Position numbers and translations under genes: made by a program
Part shown: positions 12,701 through 27,700 of the stretch, piece by piece
Position numbering within the stretch: position 1 is the stretch's first letter
Layout of the letters: each line of letters opens with the position of its first letter
Notes under the pieces: generated by a model
Told to the model about the DNA's origin: nothing
Databases searched by the model: none
The model's input: only the letters and a program-made list of their open reading frames with translations
From: Acanthaster planci
Lineage: Eukaryota > Echinodermata > Asteroidea > Valvatida > Acanthasteridae
NCBI RefSeq assembly: GCF_001949145.1
Contig: NW_019091379.1
Location: 1,725,893 to 1,789,892, forward strand
Direction: 5' to 3'
DNA length: 64,000 bases

Positions 12701-15700
12701 AGTTTGTTCTTTGCTGTACAGGGTTGGGTTCATGTTTCATGGTTAAGGGAATTCGCACAATAATATAACAGAAACAAAAGAAAACTACATGTATATAAAC
12801 AATCACAAGATCGGCTTTCATCGAATTTGTTTTTTTTTACCGTCGTTGCTACTGCTGACGATTGGAGGAGGGTAGCTGCCCACGTCCACTGTGACACGAC
12901 GGTTGTGGCTGTTAGTCCCATGGACACCTGTCCACCAGCATCAAAGTCTGTGTCCAGGTTGTCCTGAAGGAAGAAAAATGCATCAGTTGCAGGTTCAAAC
13001 TCCCATAATATGCTCATATACCATATGACGTCGAACATCCAATGTGTATTGCATTTTGAAACAGAAAGAGGCAGGTTTGACTGCACGTGCCTGTAGGTTA
13101 TTAGCAGAGAGTTGTTTCTTTCACTTGTGTAATTCACCGACTGAAACACGTACATGTTGAGATATACCTCAAGTTCGTTAACAGCTTCAGTCAAAACCTC
13201 TTATTCTTTCATGTATGAGATTTCAGTTGGGGACATACTTTCCTTCAGTGCCCACTAATGAATGTGGAAACAAACTCACAAGCGCAAAATGTCTTGAACG
13301 GAGACCCCTCTGATGCGCCGAGTGGTCGAGAAGTGAACACGTCCACTCATGCTGTCTTATTATCATATTTTCATGGTTTATTAAGAGCACTAGGTTTGCA
13401 GCCCGAAGACCAAATTGCCACATTGTATACATCCAAATAAACAAATTGAAGAAGCACTGATTACAACATAGAAGAAAAGTGCACTAAAAAGAGGAGAACT
13501 AAAATGTAGAATAAAACGCAAATATAAAATTACAGTACACTGAAAAGTATAAGATTTAACTGTTTAAAAGACTTACAAAACATGGGATGGCACTGTTCTC
13601 ATAACGCATGTTCTTGCATTTTAGTATTGCACGTGACTCTGTCTTGGTCGTGGTAACCACTCACGAAACACGTTAGAGTTCTTCAATTTTAATGCAAAGC
13701 CCAGCGGAAAGGCAAGATTACATTTTATCCGGACCTGTCCAAAGTCAATACAATCAATTCCCAAGATGGTTTCCAGGGCACGTTTTTGAATGCTCTCCAA
13801 TTTCTCAACCTGAGCTTCAGTTAATTCAGCATTCCAACCTTGTTCAGCATATTCAGTGAGGGGCCGGATGTGACCTTTTATACACGCTGTTAACAGGTCA
13901 GAAATAGGTATAGTAAATTTTTTTCAGTAATTTAAGCGTCAACGTTTTATTGTTTGCCTATATAAATATTCCACGTTTGTTCCGTTGGAGGTTTGAACTA
14001 ACCAAAACTCCATGAATGTTCATACATTCAACCGTTTGAAAATCAGTATCTAGGATCTGAAGAGGTGAAAGTTGAGGAGAATTTTCTTGAAGCAGATATT
14101 CATTTTGTCGGAATTAATTGTCATGGTGTTGATCTTAACGCCACAGGATTGAAAAATTTCAAATGTTATAGGAAAGCCCTCAAGGGCGGATCCGGAACCA
14201 ATTTAGGGTTTTTTTTGGGGGGGGAAGGACAGCATTGTCTGGGGAGCAGAAAATATTTGAAATTCTTATGTAAACCCAGTCTGTCTGGGTGGTGGGGCTA
14301 CATTAAGGGGCTTTTTACACGCTTCTGGAAGGAAGGGACCGAAACACACCCGTAAATTGTCTTTTTCTCGCTGTTTTTCGAAATTGTTACAGCTAGGACG
14401 AAAAGGAAAATTCGAAGCTTTGAGGGAAATTCATATCTTTAGTAAACAGCTGGAGTTTAAATGCTCATTGATCCGATATTTAATAAAATGACAAGAATAG
14501 ATCGCTAAATTGACAATACGGCGAATTTGTATTACTTCAAAGTAACTGGGGGGTTGTGCGTCTGAGTTTACTGTGACGTACAATAACCACACAAATTCAT
14601 TCTCGGTAGGGAATTCGCTCGCAAAGGGCTGTTTCCTCGTCAAGGGGATAAATTCCATTGTAAAAGTTGAATCGCATTGCGTGCTTTTGTCGAAGAGCCA
14701 TTGAACGGTTCTTTTGTTGTAATCTGATGACGTGAACCACAACAAACCCGTGAAGAAATTGAAACCTGTGATTTAACCCGACCTTCGACGAGATTCTCAA
14801 TTTCATTACCGCCCCCGAGGTGCAGTATCTGCTTCATAGTGTAAAATGGCTATTGGTACTCTGCATATAACCCGCGCCGAGGTTTCATATCGTGCACATG
14901 GGTTGAGGCACCAGTATTATGACGTCAGTGTGCATGCATTCATGCTTTAATACGATTTACCTGTTTTCTTCAAAGCTCTATTAAATCAAAACTTAAAACC
15001 TACACTGAGAAGTTCCTTCTTTTACCGTCAGGAATGCCCTAATTCTCTCTAATGCTAGCTTGGACTACACGAAAATGGTGGTTCTTTGCCTTTTGTTATA
15101 AAATCATTTTAATTGTAGGTGGCGTGTCCACTTACGGTACTGTGCCTCTATCAAAGATCGCAGCACAAAATTCCCCAGCCTTTAACATAAAATGTGAATA
15201 TTTTGAAACGTGGCTGAAACTAACAGCACCTTAAAGAATTTTAAAGAATAATTAATCGGATCGACGGTACCACTCTAATACTTACGTTCTTAGCAGCAGA
15301 TTAAGGTACAAATAATGTACACTGTAGTTCGAATGGTTGATTTTTCTTAGTAGACGGCTTCTATGTTTGTACTATGTCGTAGGCTTATACCATTTTTATA
15401 TTGTGTCTTATATCTGTCAACAGTTTATCGAAACTAGTTCCAACCCTTATCATGCAGTAGGACTGCCGTACGAAACATACCCTGCTAGACCATCTCATGA
15501 ACTTGTTTTAGTAGGTAAGAAGTCCCAAAGTACCGTGCCAACAACAACCCCCACAAAAAACGTATCTAGAGGTCGGATACCACATTCAGAACCACTGTCC
15601 TTGGATACATGAATACAAATCGATCTAAAATTTGATGAAACCACGGAAATCTCATTACCAGCGTCCACTGCTGGCACACGTTTTTGACATGATATTCGGA

Positions 15701-18700
15701 CTTGGGACAATAGTGGAAATTATACAGAGTAAAACCTAAACCAATTACTGATTGTGATCAGGTGGATGAAAGGCTGACCTTGCCAGTCGTCTTCTACCGA
15801 ATTATACTGCCGACGGAAGCTCTAATGCCTTTTCTTCTGAAACTGTAGATTCGGAGGATTAGTTCTCGCATTCCTGCAGCCCTTGGTCGCATTATAAGTT
15901 GGTTGTCGCATCAATTGTTACATCAAATTGACCACATCAATATTTGTTTGGATTCACTGAAGAATATCAGGCGCGGATGAAAATACCCTCTTTGTTAAAT
16001 CCAAATAGCTGCTCGCATCCAATGCAGTACGGCCTTGCGTGGATTTTAACGAGATATTCCCCATCTACGCACATTGAAAGCGCCAAAAGTAATGTTTTTC
16101 GTTGTGTGCTAAACCTCTCTCGACAACGACTTTCCCAGGATGGCGGATATTCCAACCTAAAGTTATACTTTTTGTCTGTAGGTAACCAGACATCGCGGGC
16201 GAGCCTGTTTAATTGATCAGTCTGCCGCCGCAGAATCACACACTGTTCTTTGAATCTTACCAAAGCCATTTAGGCTCAATATTCAAACAGGTCTAGCTTT
16301 AATTTACACCTTTCAGTTTTAAATCATTTGGTATCTGTACGAGTAAACAGGTACACGACACTTTTATCTATGAAAATAATGTGATCACTTTCATTATTAA
16401 AATAATGAATAGCTCTGGAGCAATGTTCATGACCAAGAACGAACGGGGAGGGGGCAAAACCAAACTAAATAAAATTTTGCAAGAGAAAGGTCATGTTCTG
16501 ACAGTTAAATATAATCGTTGAATAAAAGCGTAAAATGTCAATCTGAGAAGATTAAAACTGAGTCCGGCAAGCTGTCTAGCTTGGAGAAATACCACTGACT
16601 ATGGAAAAGGTCCGAAACCAGCCAGACGCTAATATAATGACAATCATTCTGAACTGGAGTATCGTTGTGCTTGGATTCGATTCTAGTCCCAAATATCCAT
16701 CGACGGTGCACGTGGTTTGTTTGAAATTGCGTTGCGCCTTAATTTTGTTTGCACGTCATCACCACGCTCCACCAATCCAAACACATTTACATGAGGCCTT
16801 GAGTGGAAGAACGAAATCCCTACAAGTAAACGGAGCGGGTCATCCACACGCGCGAAGCGAACACTTGCATAATTACAAACTGAAAAAATTCACGCTGGAA
16901 TTGGTGAAATTAATCAAAAAGGACAATCGAGGAACGATGCACACCAGTTTGTATCTTGATCAAGCACAGGCTCTGTTGTATCCTCGAATTGGTCTCCAAG
17001 GTGTGCAAAACTTGGGCGGATGGGCTCCTCGTCAATTGCCACATTCATTATCCGTTGACAGTTCAATCAAAGGTGGCCATGCGAAACCAAGGAAGACCAT
17101 TTACTGAGTCGGCGGATTGCCTCTCAAGGCTGGCAGGCACCCAGAATTCCTAAGGAAGGTGTCACACTGAGTCTAATAAGCCAACTCCCTGTTCTTTTCC
17201 TTTTTAATTCTCCATCGATTTAAGTCTGAGGGGGGGTTGTGCATCCCTCGCGATCATGACGTACAAATACCATCTTCCACCCAAATATTCTAATGCATGC
17301 TGATTCAATAATAGAAAGGTAAGAAAAAGACATGAACAGAAAAAACAATAATGACCCAACACGATCTCAATGAAGCAAGAGCCTTGATATCCGGCAAAAA
17401 GTGCAAAATTACAGAAATGTCTTCACAATCTAATTATTCCGTTTGCATTTCCCTGGCAGTGTCATAATTTCACTAGATTCCGACTTCTCCTGATTTTTCC
17501 CCCCGAGTGAAGTTCACGAGTCTGGATTTTCCGACAGCCGCGGCGATAGAGGAGATCTTACAAATCTGTCATCCAGCTAATCAGAAGATCTCCTGCTCAT
17601 GAAAAGCACTTCATGTCGCCTTTGTCTTCAATTTTCTAAAGTCGTTTATATGCATTCGCCACAAAATTGCCTTGGTTTTTTTCTTTGCTGTGTATATAAT
17701 GAACCATTTATTTGATGTTGCTTTTGTCGACCGCGTTGCTTAATGGACAGCTTGATAGCGCAGGTATAATTTGATATAGTCTGCTGATAGTGGAGCCACG
17801 TTGTCCAGATTACACCTCAGATGGCGTCATTCTTGTCATTGTGCCCAAACAGCAACATGAAAGAACTTTTTTTTCAATAAACTTTTATTTAAGTTCCAAA
17901 GCATACATACTCTTCAACGCAAATTACGAAGCCCGCACTTTGATTTCCCCGGTGTGCATTTTCTTTGCGTTTTAAACAGAATCCACTTATTCCAGGCACG
18001 TTCACAATAAACAATCAATGAAATAATGAAATGAGTTTCACCGCCGCAGTCCTTGGGAAGTCTTTACATCTCGCCAATTTGCGTATCCCAACCTTGGTGA
18101 CTTCTCAAAATAACACTGTTTGAACTCAAACAAGAATGCAGTGGACAAAATGTCAACAAGAGGTAAATTGGCCTCTAGACATCGTCGACCGTTTACGTCC
18201 ACAAACTAGCAAGCAGGAAAAAAAGAGCCTTGAAGTTAAGGCAAGTCAAAACTGGGCATATTTCATTTAGGCAAAATTGTCTTCGTTATGTGAATCATGA
18301 TTGACATTCACAGACACATCTTTTGTTTACTGGTAAAGTTCGTTAGGAGATGGACCATGTTTCCATCTGAGTTTGGCTCTTCCTTTCCTTCGTTCCTTCC
18401 AAAGCGTTCTTAATGATAAGTTTTTGCCAAGGTTTTCTCATTCTCCTTTACAAATTTAACCGAAGTTCTGAAGCTTCTGCTGTAAAATCTGATTGATTAG
18501 AGTGGGTTACTGCTCAGTGAGGTAGTTTGCATGTTAATTTTTATTCTAAATACTTTCCTCCTCCACCACATTTCAAAAGCTGATGATAACGGCTCTTTCT
18601 ACCCGCCAATCCTACACTTCAAGACTCACACCTATGTACACGGCAACTGGACGCACCGGTGAATCTAGGTGCTTCTGGCGATACACTTGCCGTTCCAGGT

Positions 18701-21700
18701 ATTTGAATGCGTTGTCACTGTTGTTTGGAGTTGATTGTACTTCTATCTTCCAGTACAATTAAAAATCCAAGGGAATTGAAACTTGTTTTAGTTCCTCTCC
18801 GGCAACTTCACTGGTTTGTTCTGTTGGAGCTCCGCCAATCACAGTCTTAATCATCTGAACATTGCGGTAGAGTCCAAACTGTTTAAATGGTCTATCATGC
18901 AAGGTTGTATCTTCGGCATACCTAAGGTCGGTAAGTTATTCCTCGGTAAATTATTTTAGGCTGTCAACATTGACTCATGTTGACCACAACTTCCAATCCT
19001 GTAACTTAAACTTGCATTTTCAGGTCTAAACGCTTGAAAACGTGCCCAGTGTATCATCCAGTGTGACTTCTTGCAATTCTGACGAGGTATAGTTTCTTTA
19101 TCATTTTCAGTCTTTCAATCTTCTGCAGTCTTTACATTTTGCCACAATCCTTCTTGTACGGTTTCTTATGTTTCATGCTCAATCAAAGATAAAACCTGGT
19201 TTATTGGCATATTATCTTTATGACATCTTAACTTATCTATATGACAAGATCATGCCGGCCTAATCGAAAAAATAATTCTGAACTTCATTACTGCATTTAA
19301 TACCACTGCTAGCCAGACTAAGCCCCGTGAAAGCTGTGGCAACTTTGATTCCTGGCTTCTATCTATTTGGCAGTGCATATTTACTGTATGAAGTCCGTCT
19401 TGTTTCTGACCTTTTTGTGTCTGGCGACGTCCCCGAACATGTAACGAGGCGCTTTAGGTATTGTATACAGAGGGCGTTCAGGATGACAATTTGTCTTCTC
19501 GAGAGAGTCACACCAGTCTCTCTCAACGTTGGTTGACAAACCTCGGCATTAAAGTGTGGTGCTGACTCTGTTCGAATCTACTTTTACGGAATACGCGGGA
19601 CCGATGAAAATATTCTGTGTATCCGAAATTCGCTGTTCGCGAAGTGCAATGCGACGGCTTACAGTCTATTGTCATGTCATCACATTTACATGTATCGATC
19701 CTATCGCGTACGTGCATATACCTGAACGTGCATGTTGTCCGAAGTAATTTTTGAAGAATGGAATGCTGCAGCCAGAGGGTACAAGTTATCAAATAAAGAG
19801 TGATTTTTCAATTACATGTTAATTTAAATTGAAGGGATGTAACGGACATGTACATACAAGTTGAATAAAACCACTTAAGGATCTTGACGGTTTATTGTAA
19901 TTTAATGCTGATCGAGGACGGGATCAACGTTACGAAGGCGGAAATGCCAAGACTGATACTCAAGGGTAACCCTCCATGAAAGTAATCTTTCCTGCACCAC
20001 TCTGCCATGAGCAGAAGCACCTCCTCATCGGTTAAAAAGAGCCATGTTGGTTGGGAGTGTTTTTGTTGCTGGTAGCCACGCAACCGTAACGCACACATTT
20101 CCTAGTAGTTTGCGAACAGCCAGGGGCAGTTCCGACCAAAGGGGACTAGTTGCTAGGAAAACTATGCCCTCTTTTGTTCCAGGTGGGGACTCATTGTGTC
20201 ATGGAGAGATAAATAAAATTCATAATATCTCTTTTTGAGGATGTTGTCAATGGTCTGATGTGGCTCTACTTAGAAGACAGACGCTGATGTAAATATGCCC
20301 GAACTAAAGTGATATTCATGGGTTTTCCCTCCAAAGAATTGTTTGATAATTCTTTCATTGACAAATTCTTAACCAAGAATACATTTAGTCATGCACATCT
20401 GAGCATTGTGACCATGTGTCAATCAATTTTTCTCTTTTCGTCTCCTGCAAGTAGCAATAAACGATTTGATTGCATGTGGTGTAACATGATCTTTTCTTTT
20501 AAGCTCCCTCATAAGGAGGTCCAGCCTCCGTTCATGCCTTTTCATCTGAATCTTAAATTTCCATAAAATTTTATGTGGCATCACTTTCCCAAGAAAGATC
20601 ATCTTCCACACTTCCCAGCGGGCGTGAAAGCGTTATTAAGGGCCATCAGTGGATGCCCTCGTGCGTCTATTCCCCAGTCACATATGGAACACTTGCAATC
20701 ATGTTGGTTTCACCATCCATTTGGCGTGTTCCTTAATACAATTCTACAGCACCCATTTCCTAGTTTCCACGTAATGCAAGTCGATAATGGTTTGCAACTG
20801 CCTTTCTCTATTGGGCAGTACACCAGGAGCCGTTCTCCAGTCTCTAAAATTAGTTTCCAGTTCTACGCGCGAGCTCCTGCGAAAACGTTTAGCATGCTCA
20901 TTTTACGCCAGGCCATTGCTATAAAATACGCGTTGAAGCGCGCTCACGTCTATAGAATTGTGTTACTTCGTGGTGTTGGTGACGTCATGTAGCTGAGTAA
21001 CAACATACTTTGGACAAAACGTCGGACGATTTCCGCCGGTTGGACCAATGGTTCTGCCATGACACCATGGCTGCCTTGGCGAGTCTTTTACCAGGCTGTG
21101 CACACTTTCTTCAGCAGGCTAGTCTTTATTACGAGGACCTGTTGGCATGCAATACACGTGAACAAATTGCACGCATGGAGTGACATTATAACACTGAGGT
21201 AATAAATTTTCAGAAGGTTGCAGTCGAGGTCAAAGCGAAGGGTCTGGTGGTTCATAGTTTGTAATGATCACAATTAAGCACACTAAATGAGTGGATACAC
21301 GAGGTCAGTGGAATTCAAAGGAAAGTAGATGAACTGGAAATTGCTAATCCACTAATATCACAAATGGTTTCCTAGTAATTGATTGCTTATCGCAATAAAG
21401 TGACCGCTAATGACTTCATGGCATAGCGTTCTATCAAATTATCAAGTCATCTTGCTTTCTGGAGTCAAATTGGCGCCGGTTTCGATAGCTTCTACGCAGT
21501 ACAAAATCACCCCTGCTATGTTGCATCCATGCACTGACCAGCGGCTTTCCAAGACTTGCGTGTTGGTGATGAATCGCGGCAAATCTCGTAGGGCTTATGG
21601 CCTTATATAAATGTACAAATTGAAGAAAAATGCACGAAAATACGAAACTAATGCGCAAATGGTGTCTTGTCGTGGCAATCGCACAATGTCTAACTCACAA

Positions 21701-24700
21701 AATCTTGTCAACACATTTTTCGTGCAGCTGATCAACCGAGGGTCAGCTGCATTTATTTCACGATATTTTGGTTTGGGTCTCTTTTTGCAGAGGATGAGAA
21801 TTCCTTTGTCAGTTCTTCAAACTGCGTCACATAAATTGTAGATAAGCAGGCTTCAAAATCAGCTCATTCGTAATACCTAGTGATGTTTGGTTAGTAGTCC
21901 TTGAACAACTCCTTATGTTGAAGTAACACGTATAAGCCTTTGGTTCTATTTCGGACGAGAAGCTTGACAGAAATAGCGTGTGTGATTTAAGACCGCAGTT
22001 TTGCCAAATATCCTTATCAAAGGTTCAGAGTTCTTGTGTTAAAAATGATCTCTTTCAATCACTCATCCCCGTTCGACCTACATTTATCGCTGTGCCAGTT
22101 GCAGTGGTCCTGGTCTGACAGAAAACGATGACACATTGTCTCAGTTTATTTTGGTTTTACATTTTGTTTCATGCATACCTTAGCCAATTTGCTTTGCCCT
22201 CAATTTACCCAGAGGAATGGGCAGTCTGCCTGTACAAAAGTACACATGGCCCCTTCATCGCCGAAAAATCTGTGTTTTAGATTGATTACTTTTCATATTT
22301 CAAAGGGCTGGGCAAAAGGAAATCAACCTTATGTATTAGAGTGACACAGAAATGTTAAAAATAATAAGTTTTACATCTGACGCGCCAGCCATTTTTGAAA
22401 CGTGTGTATATACATTTCAGCTGTGAATATATACAAGCCATCAATATGAGCCAAGGATTTCGACACAAATCTTTTCCGTCGTCGTCTTCTTAGGTTATTC
22501 TCCTTCTCCTTAGTTTTTCAGCCAAAGAATTTTTTAATGTGGCAGTTGGAACGATTTAACTCTTCATTTTTGCGTTTTTCTCTTGGACATGTTTGTTGCA
22601 TATCTAACCTTTTTAAATAGTCTGGCCGTCAAACTTAACTTTTTCACCTCAAAATGCTTAAGTATTACTGACTTCATGAGGTGGACCTTTCAAATTGGAG
22701 AGCAAACAAGCCACAATCTTCGTAACATTATTAAGAATCGAGGTTCCTCAAGCCGAAAGAAAGATGACAGTTCAAACTTTGAAAGTGCGTTTTCAATTTT
22801 TATTAACCAGCAGAATTGCTTGGGAAATGTATGGTCTTGCTCGAAAAAACGAGAATGCTAACTATAACGAAGTCAGCAAACATTCCCGCTGGACAAGGAC
22901 CTCACCGCTAACAGAAAATGTAAACAAAATCATACACACAAGTGGCTAAATGTCAGACTTAAGTCTTGGATGAGGAGGAGTCTTAAGGGGCGATGTTGGT
23001 TCTTAAAACAACCCTTGCAGTTAATTCAAACTTCACACGGTGGAGCACGTTCACGAATCGCTGTCTGCTTAGGAACAGTGTTATTTGAATTGTTTAGCAC
23101 ACCAGACTTCCCTAAGTGTTGGCATTACAGCACCTAACCTAAGAACAACGTTAATGGAAAGAAACTGTAGCCATTTTTTAAGAAACAAAAGACGAAAAAC
23201 TTTAGTTATCCAGGGGCGGATCCAGGAAATTTTCCAGGGGGGGAGTCAGGTCCGTCAGAATGTCCGATTGTTACGGACAGATGGCCACTCAGGTAATGCA
23301 TTACATTGGATGTACAATAATAATCCTTTCACAATATCCTCTTTTTATCATTAATATAATTGCTGTTTCATTTTTATAATGTCATTTGTTTATTATTGTT
23401 GAATAATAAGTAGGATTCTTCCAAGGCCAACGTTAGTTGAAACCACTCCTTCGCTTATACGGTAAAACTTTTAAAATATACATATACATTGTATGTTTTT
23501 CTCAAAACAAATGTGTCTTTTTCCATCCTCTAATTGCTATTTACACTAGTTTGATTAAATCATTGCCGCTAGAAATGCGATCCAGACATTCACTCGGAGG
23601 AGGCTCAAAACAGAACACAAGGTGTCAACACCCCTTGCCTGCTGAGAACACTGGTCACAAAATCCACATGTAATGCACACCATCTCTTTGGATAATTCCT
23701 TACCCAACTTGTAATTCACAGCCATTGTACGCACACGAGTGCCTGTATACAGAGCTGGAAATTTACACGCTAGGCGATTCTACACAGACTGTTTTATGTC
23801 TTTTTATCAAGCTGAACACTGTTTGGTACCGACAGGACCGTGTATCAATATTATATATCATCTAAATTTTCATCTCGGCTATAACAGAGGAGCGGGATGT
23901 TGGACTATTGAAGCCATTTCTTTATGTCCTCATCAAGCTCTGACGACGACCAGGAAGACCCCGCTACATTGTAAAATTTAATTAGAACGTGTCCAGGACG
24001 GCATGAAACTTAGAAGATTGTCCTAAAAATTGTTCTTCCAAGATCGTTTTAGGTTTTTACTGCGTTACCGGCGCGTGTATGAAATTCGCATTACGTTCTC
24101 TGCACGATTAAACTGAGCGTGCGTCCGACTCGGCTAAGATGCAATTGGACCATTCCACGATGTAAAAGACTTCATTACGATTGGACTGCGACATAAAAGA
24201 TCAAGATAAGATGATATTACTGCGTGTAAAAGTCCCACTTCAAACGTCGAACTTTCGTCGTGTCTATTTCAAATAATGGTGTGAAATGTGAATTAGACAG
24301 AAAGTCGACGTTTGAAGCAACTCCATTAACATTGTGGGAACGGCATAAAATTCTTCCCAATCGAGCTGCGCTTGTAATACGTCTATATAGGCCCAATGAT
24401 CTTAATGTGATACTGATACACCCAGACCATCATGTGTATGCTGTCTTTACGTAGGGTATTAATTGAAATGATGAATTTTTAAAGAATTTTGAAAACTGAA
24501 ATCTTGAAAAAGTCCCGATTATGTGCACTGCATTTTTCAAACCACCCGGCAGCAAGTGGTTGATACGCTGCCACTGCGATTCGAAGCCACTGCAACCCTA
24601 AGTACTACGTATATACTCTAAATTTTAGCACGACCTCCCGTCCACGAAGACCCTACCGCGTCTTTATTAGTTCCCACTGAGTTCCTACTACGATATACAA

Positions 24701-27700
24701 GATCTCACCAAGATTGACCACGCTCCCCCCCCCCATTTTTTAAGGACGCTGCAAGATCATGTTTAAGTGTGATGGGAGCTTTAGGCAATAGCTCCATACG
24801 ATGGAGAAAGGTTTTCTTATAATTCCGAGAGGTCCTTGAGAGGCATGTCTAAAGAGGGTGTTACCTGAAAGCTCAATCCACTAAATAACTTTAATATGAA
24901 TCTCATCCTACTCTGCTAAATCACTGTTGCTGAAATCTTAATCAATTCTGGTTCTCATTAATTTCCCGTCGTTTCCCCCTCTAGGATTGCCTTATGGACT
25001 AAAAGTCAGTAGCCTATCTTGTGCGCTCCAAAGGGCTTATTTCTCAACACATTTTGCCAATTGTTGGTCAGTTATGCTTCCATTTTACTTGTCTCAAAAG
25101 AATCCGTTCTGTTAATTTGCTCTGTAGATTTATTCATATACAGAATAAAAAAGAACATAAAAGAAGTTACTTTCAGCTTCTACCCACACAGTGTGTACAT
25201 TTGGTTACAGACTCTGCAGCGAACAGTTTTCATTAGTCCAGAAAAAACGACGTACTTGACACTGAAAACGAAATCCTAGCCAACCACAATCAATACATGA
25301 ACAATAAGGACAGCTCTACAACCTCTATACCCACAGTGGTCAAATAAAGATCTGAAATTTAATAATGAAACAAATTTGCGAGTATTATGGACTTTTACCT
25401 ATTGACTCAGCTGCAGGTTTCCCTTAAGCAACCGATCGGCAATGTCAGTTAATATCAAAGGGGTTTGCTGGGGTCCGTGTTTCATTTATCACCTGCACAA
25501 AGTGGCAAACAATCATGATTTCATATATCAGATCACCATATTGACGACCTAATGCCACAAAAAACTAGCTCACAGCACTTTACATTAAATGCTGACAAAC
25601 ACAGCAAACCAAGGCAAACGATATGGATTATGATGTGCAAATGTCATGAATAGAAAAAGGAACTGTTTTGAAGACAAACAAGCAGAATGAGTATCAATAC
25701 GCGCAATAGGAAAACGCAATAGCAAAACGTAATACGAACAACAAGGTAAAATTACAGAGTGGGTGAGTATTCGTCCACCCTTTTCTAGGTTTCGCAATAA
25801 ATTTAAATCCTTGCAACACTACGTGGGCAGCAAAGTCCACTTGAAGTATTTACCTTTAAAACTTAAATGTTTTAGTTTCGCATCTGTTCCATAACAGCCA
25901 GGATTTTGTCATTTGCCCATCTAATGAAAATTACTTTTACAAAGCCAACTTTTAACGAGCAGTAATAATAAGGAGACTGATGGGTGACGGTCGCTGGGCA
26001 CGCCTCCATTCCTTACGTGGACCTGAGTCGGCCCAGAGAATGCAACTTGATCAGAATTTGGAAAATTAACAACAAAAAGGTATTGTTTAACACTCTGGCC
26101 AAATCATTTGAGTGCCCCAGTCAGAAAGTGAGGCTCTTGTATAACGGCAGAAAAGGCAACTTGGCAGCAATACCAGTAACAGTATCGATACCAATAGAAT
26201 GCATCGAAACAGACATCATATGGCAATTAGTGATTGACCACACCTTACTCGAGAGAGTAAGAATCGCTCCGTAGGCACATGCAGCAGAGCTTCAGAAGCC
26301 TGCAGTGACTACTCCGTTTTTTCTGACTAAGTGTGTCCATCTGAGACACACAGGTGTGCACGCACATCTAGCTCTGGCGGAGGAGGTCTTTGTTAAAAAG
26401 GCACATGAAATAGAGCATGAAGCAATTCAAGCACGGCCATGAAACTGGAAAGCGGACCGACATTATTAAGGCTCCAATAAGTAGCCGCTTGGGTGGTCTC
26501 AACGTCGTGCGCCTTTCTTGGCGGTTGCTAAGGGGATTTTCAAGCAGACTGTCTACATACAAAGTGCAAAGTCTTTGAGAATCACGCGGAGGCGGGATTT
26601 TGACGGCTGTAACAGGCCTCTTAGCAACGGGTGCATTTGTCATGATGACGAATACTTCTTCGGGGCTGTCAAAGTGCAGTTGCCACAAAACTGTGTCAAT
26701 TTGTGAATAAGCTAAATTCCCAACACGCATTCATTTCTCTCGAAGAACGGACTGATCATTGCGAATCAGATTGTTCAATCTAGATGTATCTTGGAGGAAA
26801 ATGTGTCAGTCAGGGGAGGGCCGAGCGTATCATAACTAGAAGCAAAGAGAATTGTAATTCCCAAACCTACGAAGAATCGTGGCCTGAAGCTAAGGTGTGC
26901 GGCCACAGCTTCAAAGTTTGAAAGAAATATTTCTAAGAATACTGAAGATAGGGAGCAGAGCTTTAAGGGATTTGCACTGCTGAATTCCTTTTCAAGTAGA
27001 CCATTCGTCTTGAACACATCAATTATTGATTCGTATACATAATCCGCTGTGAAATGGACGAATGCACGCATTCAAGAAGACGCACAGTTTTCCAAGATGT
27101 ATTTTTGCGTTGGGGAGATGTTAATTTATATAAAGGGTTTTGCCCTTACCCAACGTATCTATTAATAGTGTTTATTAATATATACGTTGGGTAAGGGCAA
27201 AACCCGTTATATAAAATATATAAAGACGCACAGTGTTGGAGGAACAGGTGGCCAAGCAAGGCTGCACGGAAGTGGAAGGGGAAAAACAAATCCAACCTGT
27301 CGTACTGTCCTTATTGTTCGCTCCAAGCCATCCGCCACTGCCTTCTGAGGCGAACTGAGGAATACCGACAAAGCCTCCGCAAGGCCCGACTGCCATGACA
27401 ACGGCACAACAGCAATGCCTCTGTTGATGGGGAAACTGTTTGCTAGAACCAGGTGCACACTCATGACCGCCCGGGGACGTTAACGAGAGCCGATGCGTTG
27501 AGCGAGACATCAGCAGCTGCATGATTGATTGTAGTACTGCTTTTTCCTGCTTCATATGGCTTCACTCAATTATACTTACTTTTCGCCGTGCATGCATCCC
27601 GCAAAGAGCTCATGTTGTCAGGGTGCGTCACGTTCTTTGAAAGTCACGTCCACTCCGGTTTCAATGCGTTGCGGACATGTCTGACCAGAAGTAAGCTGCA

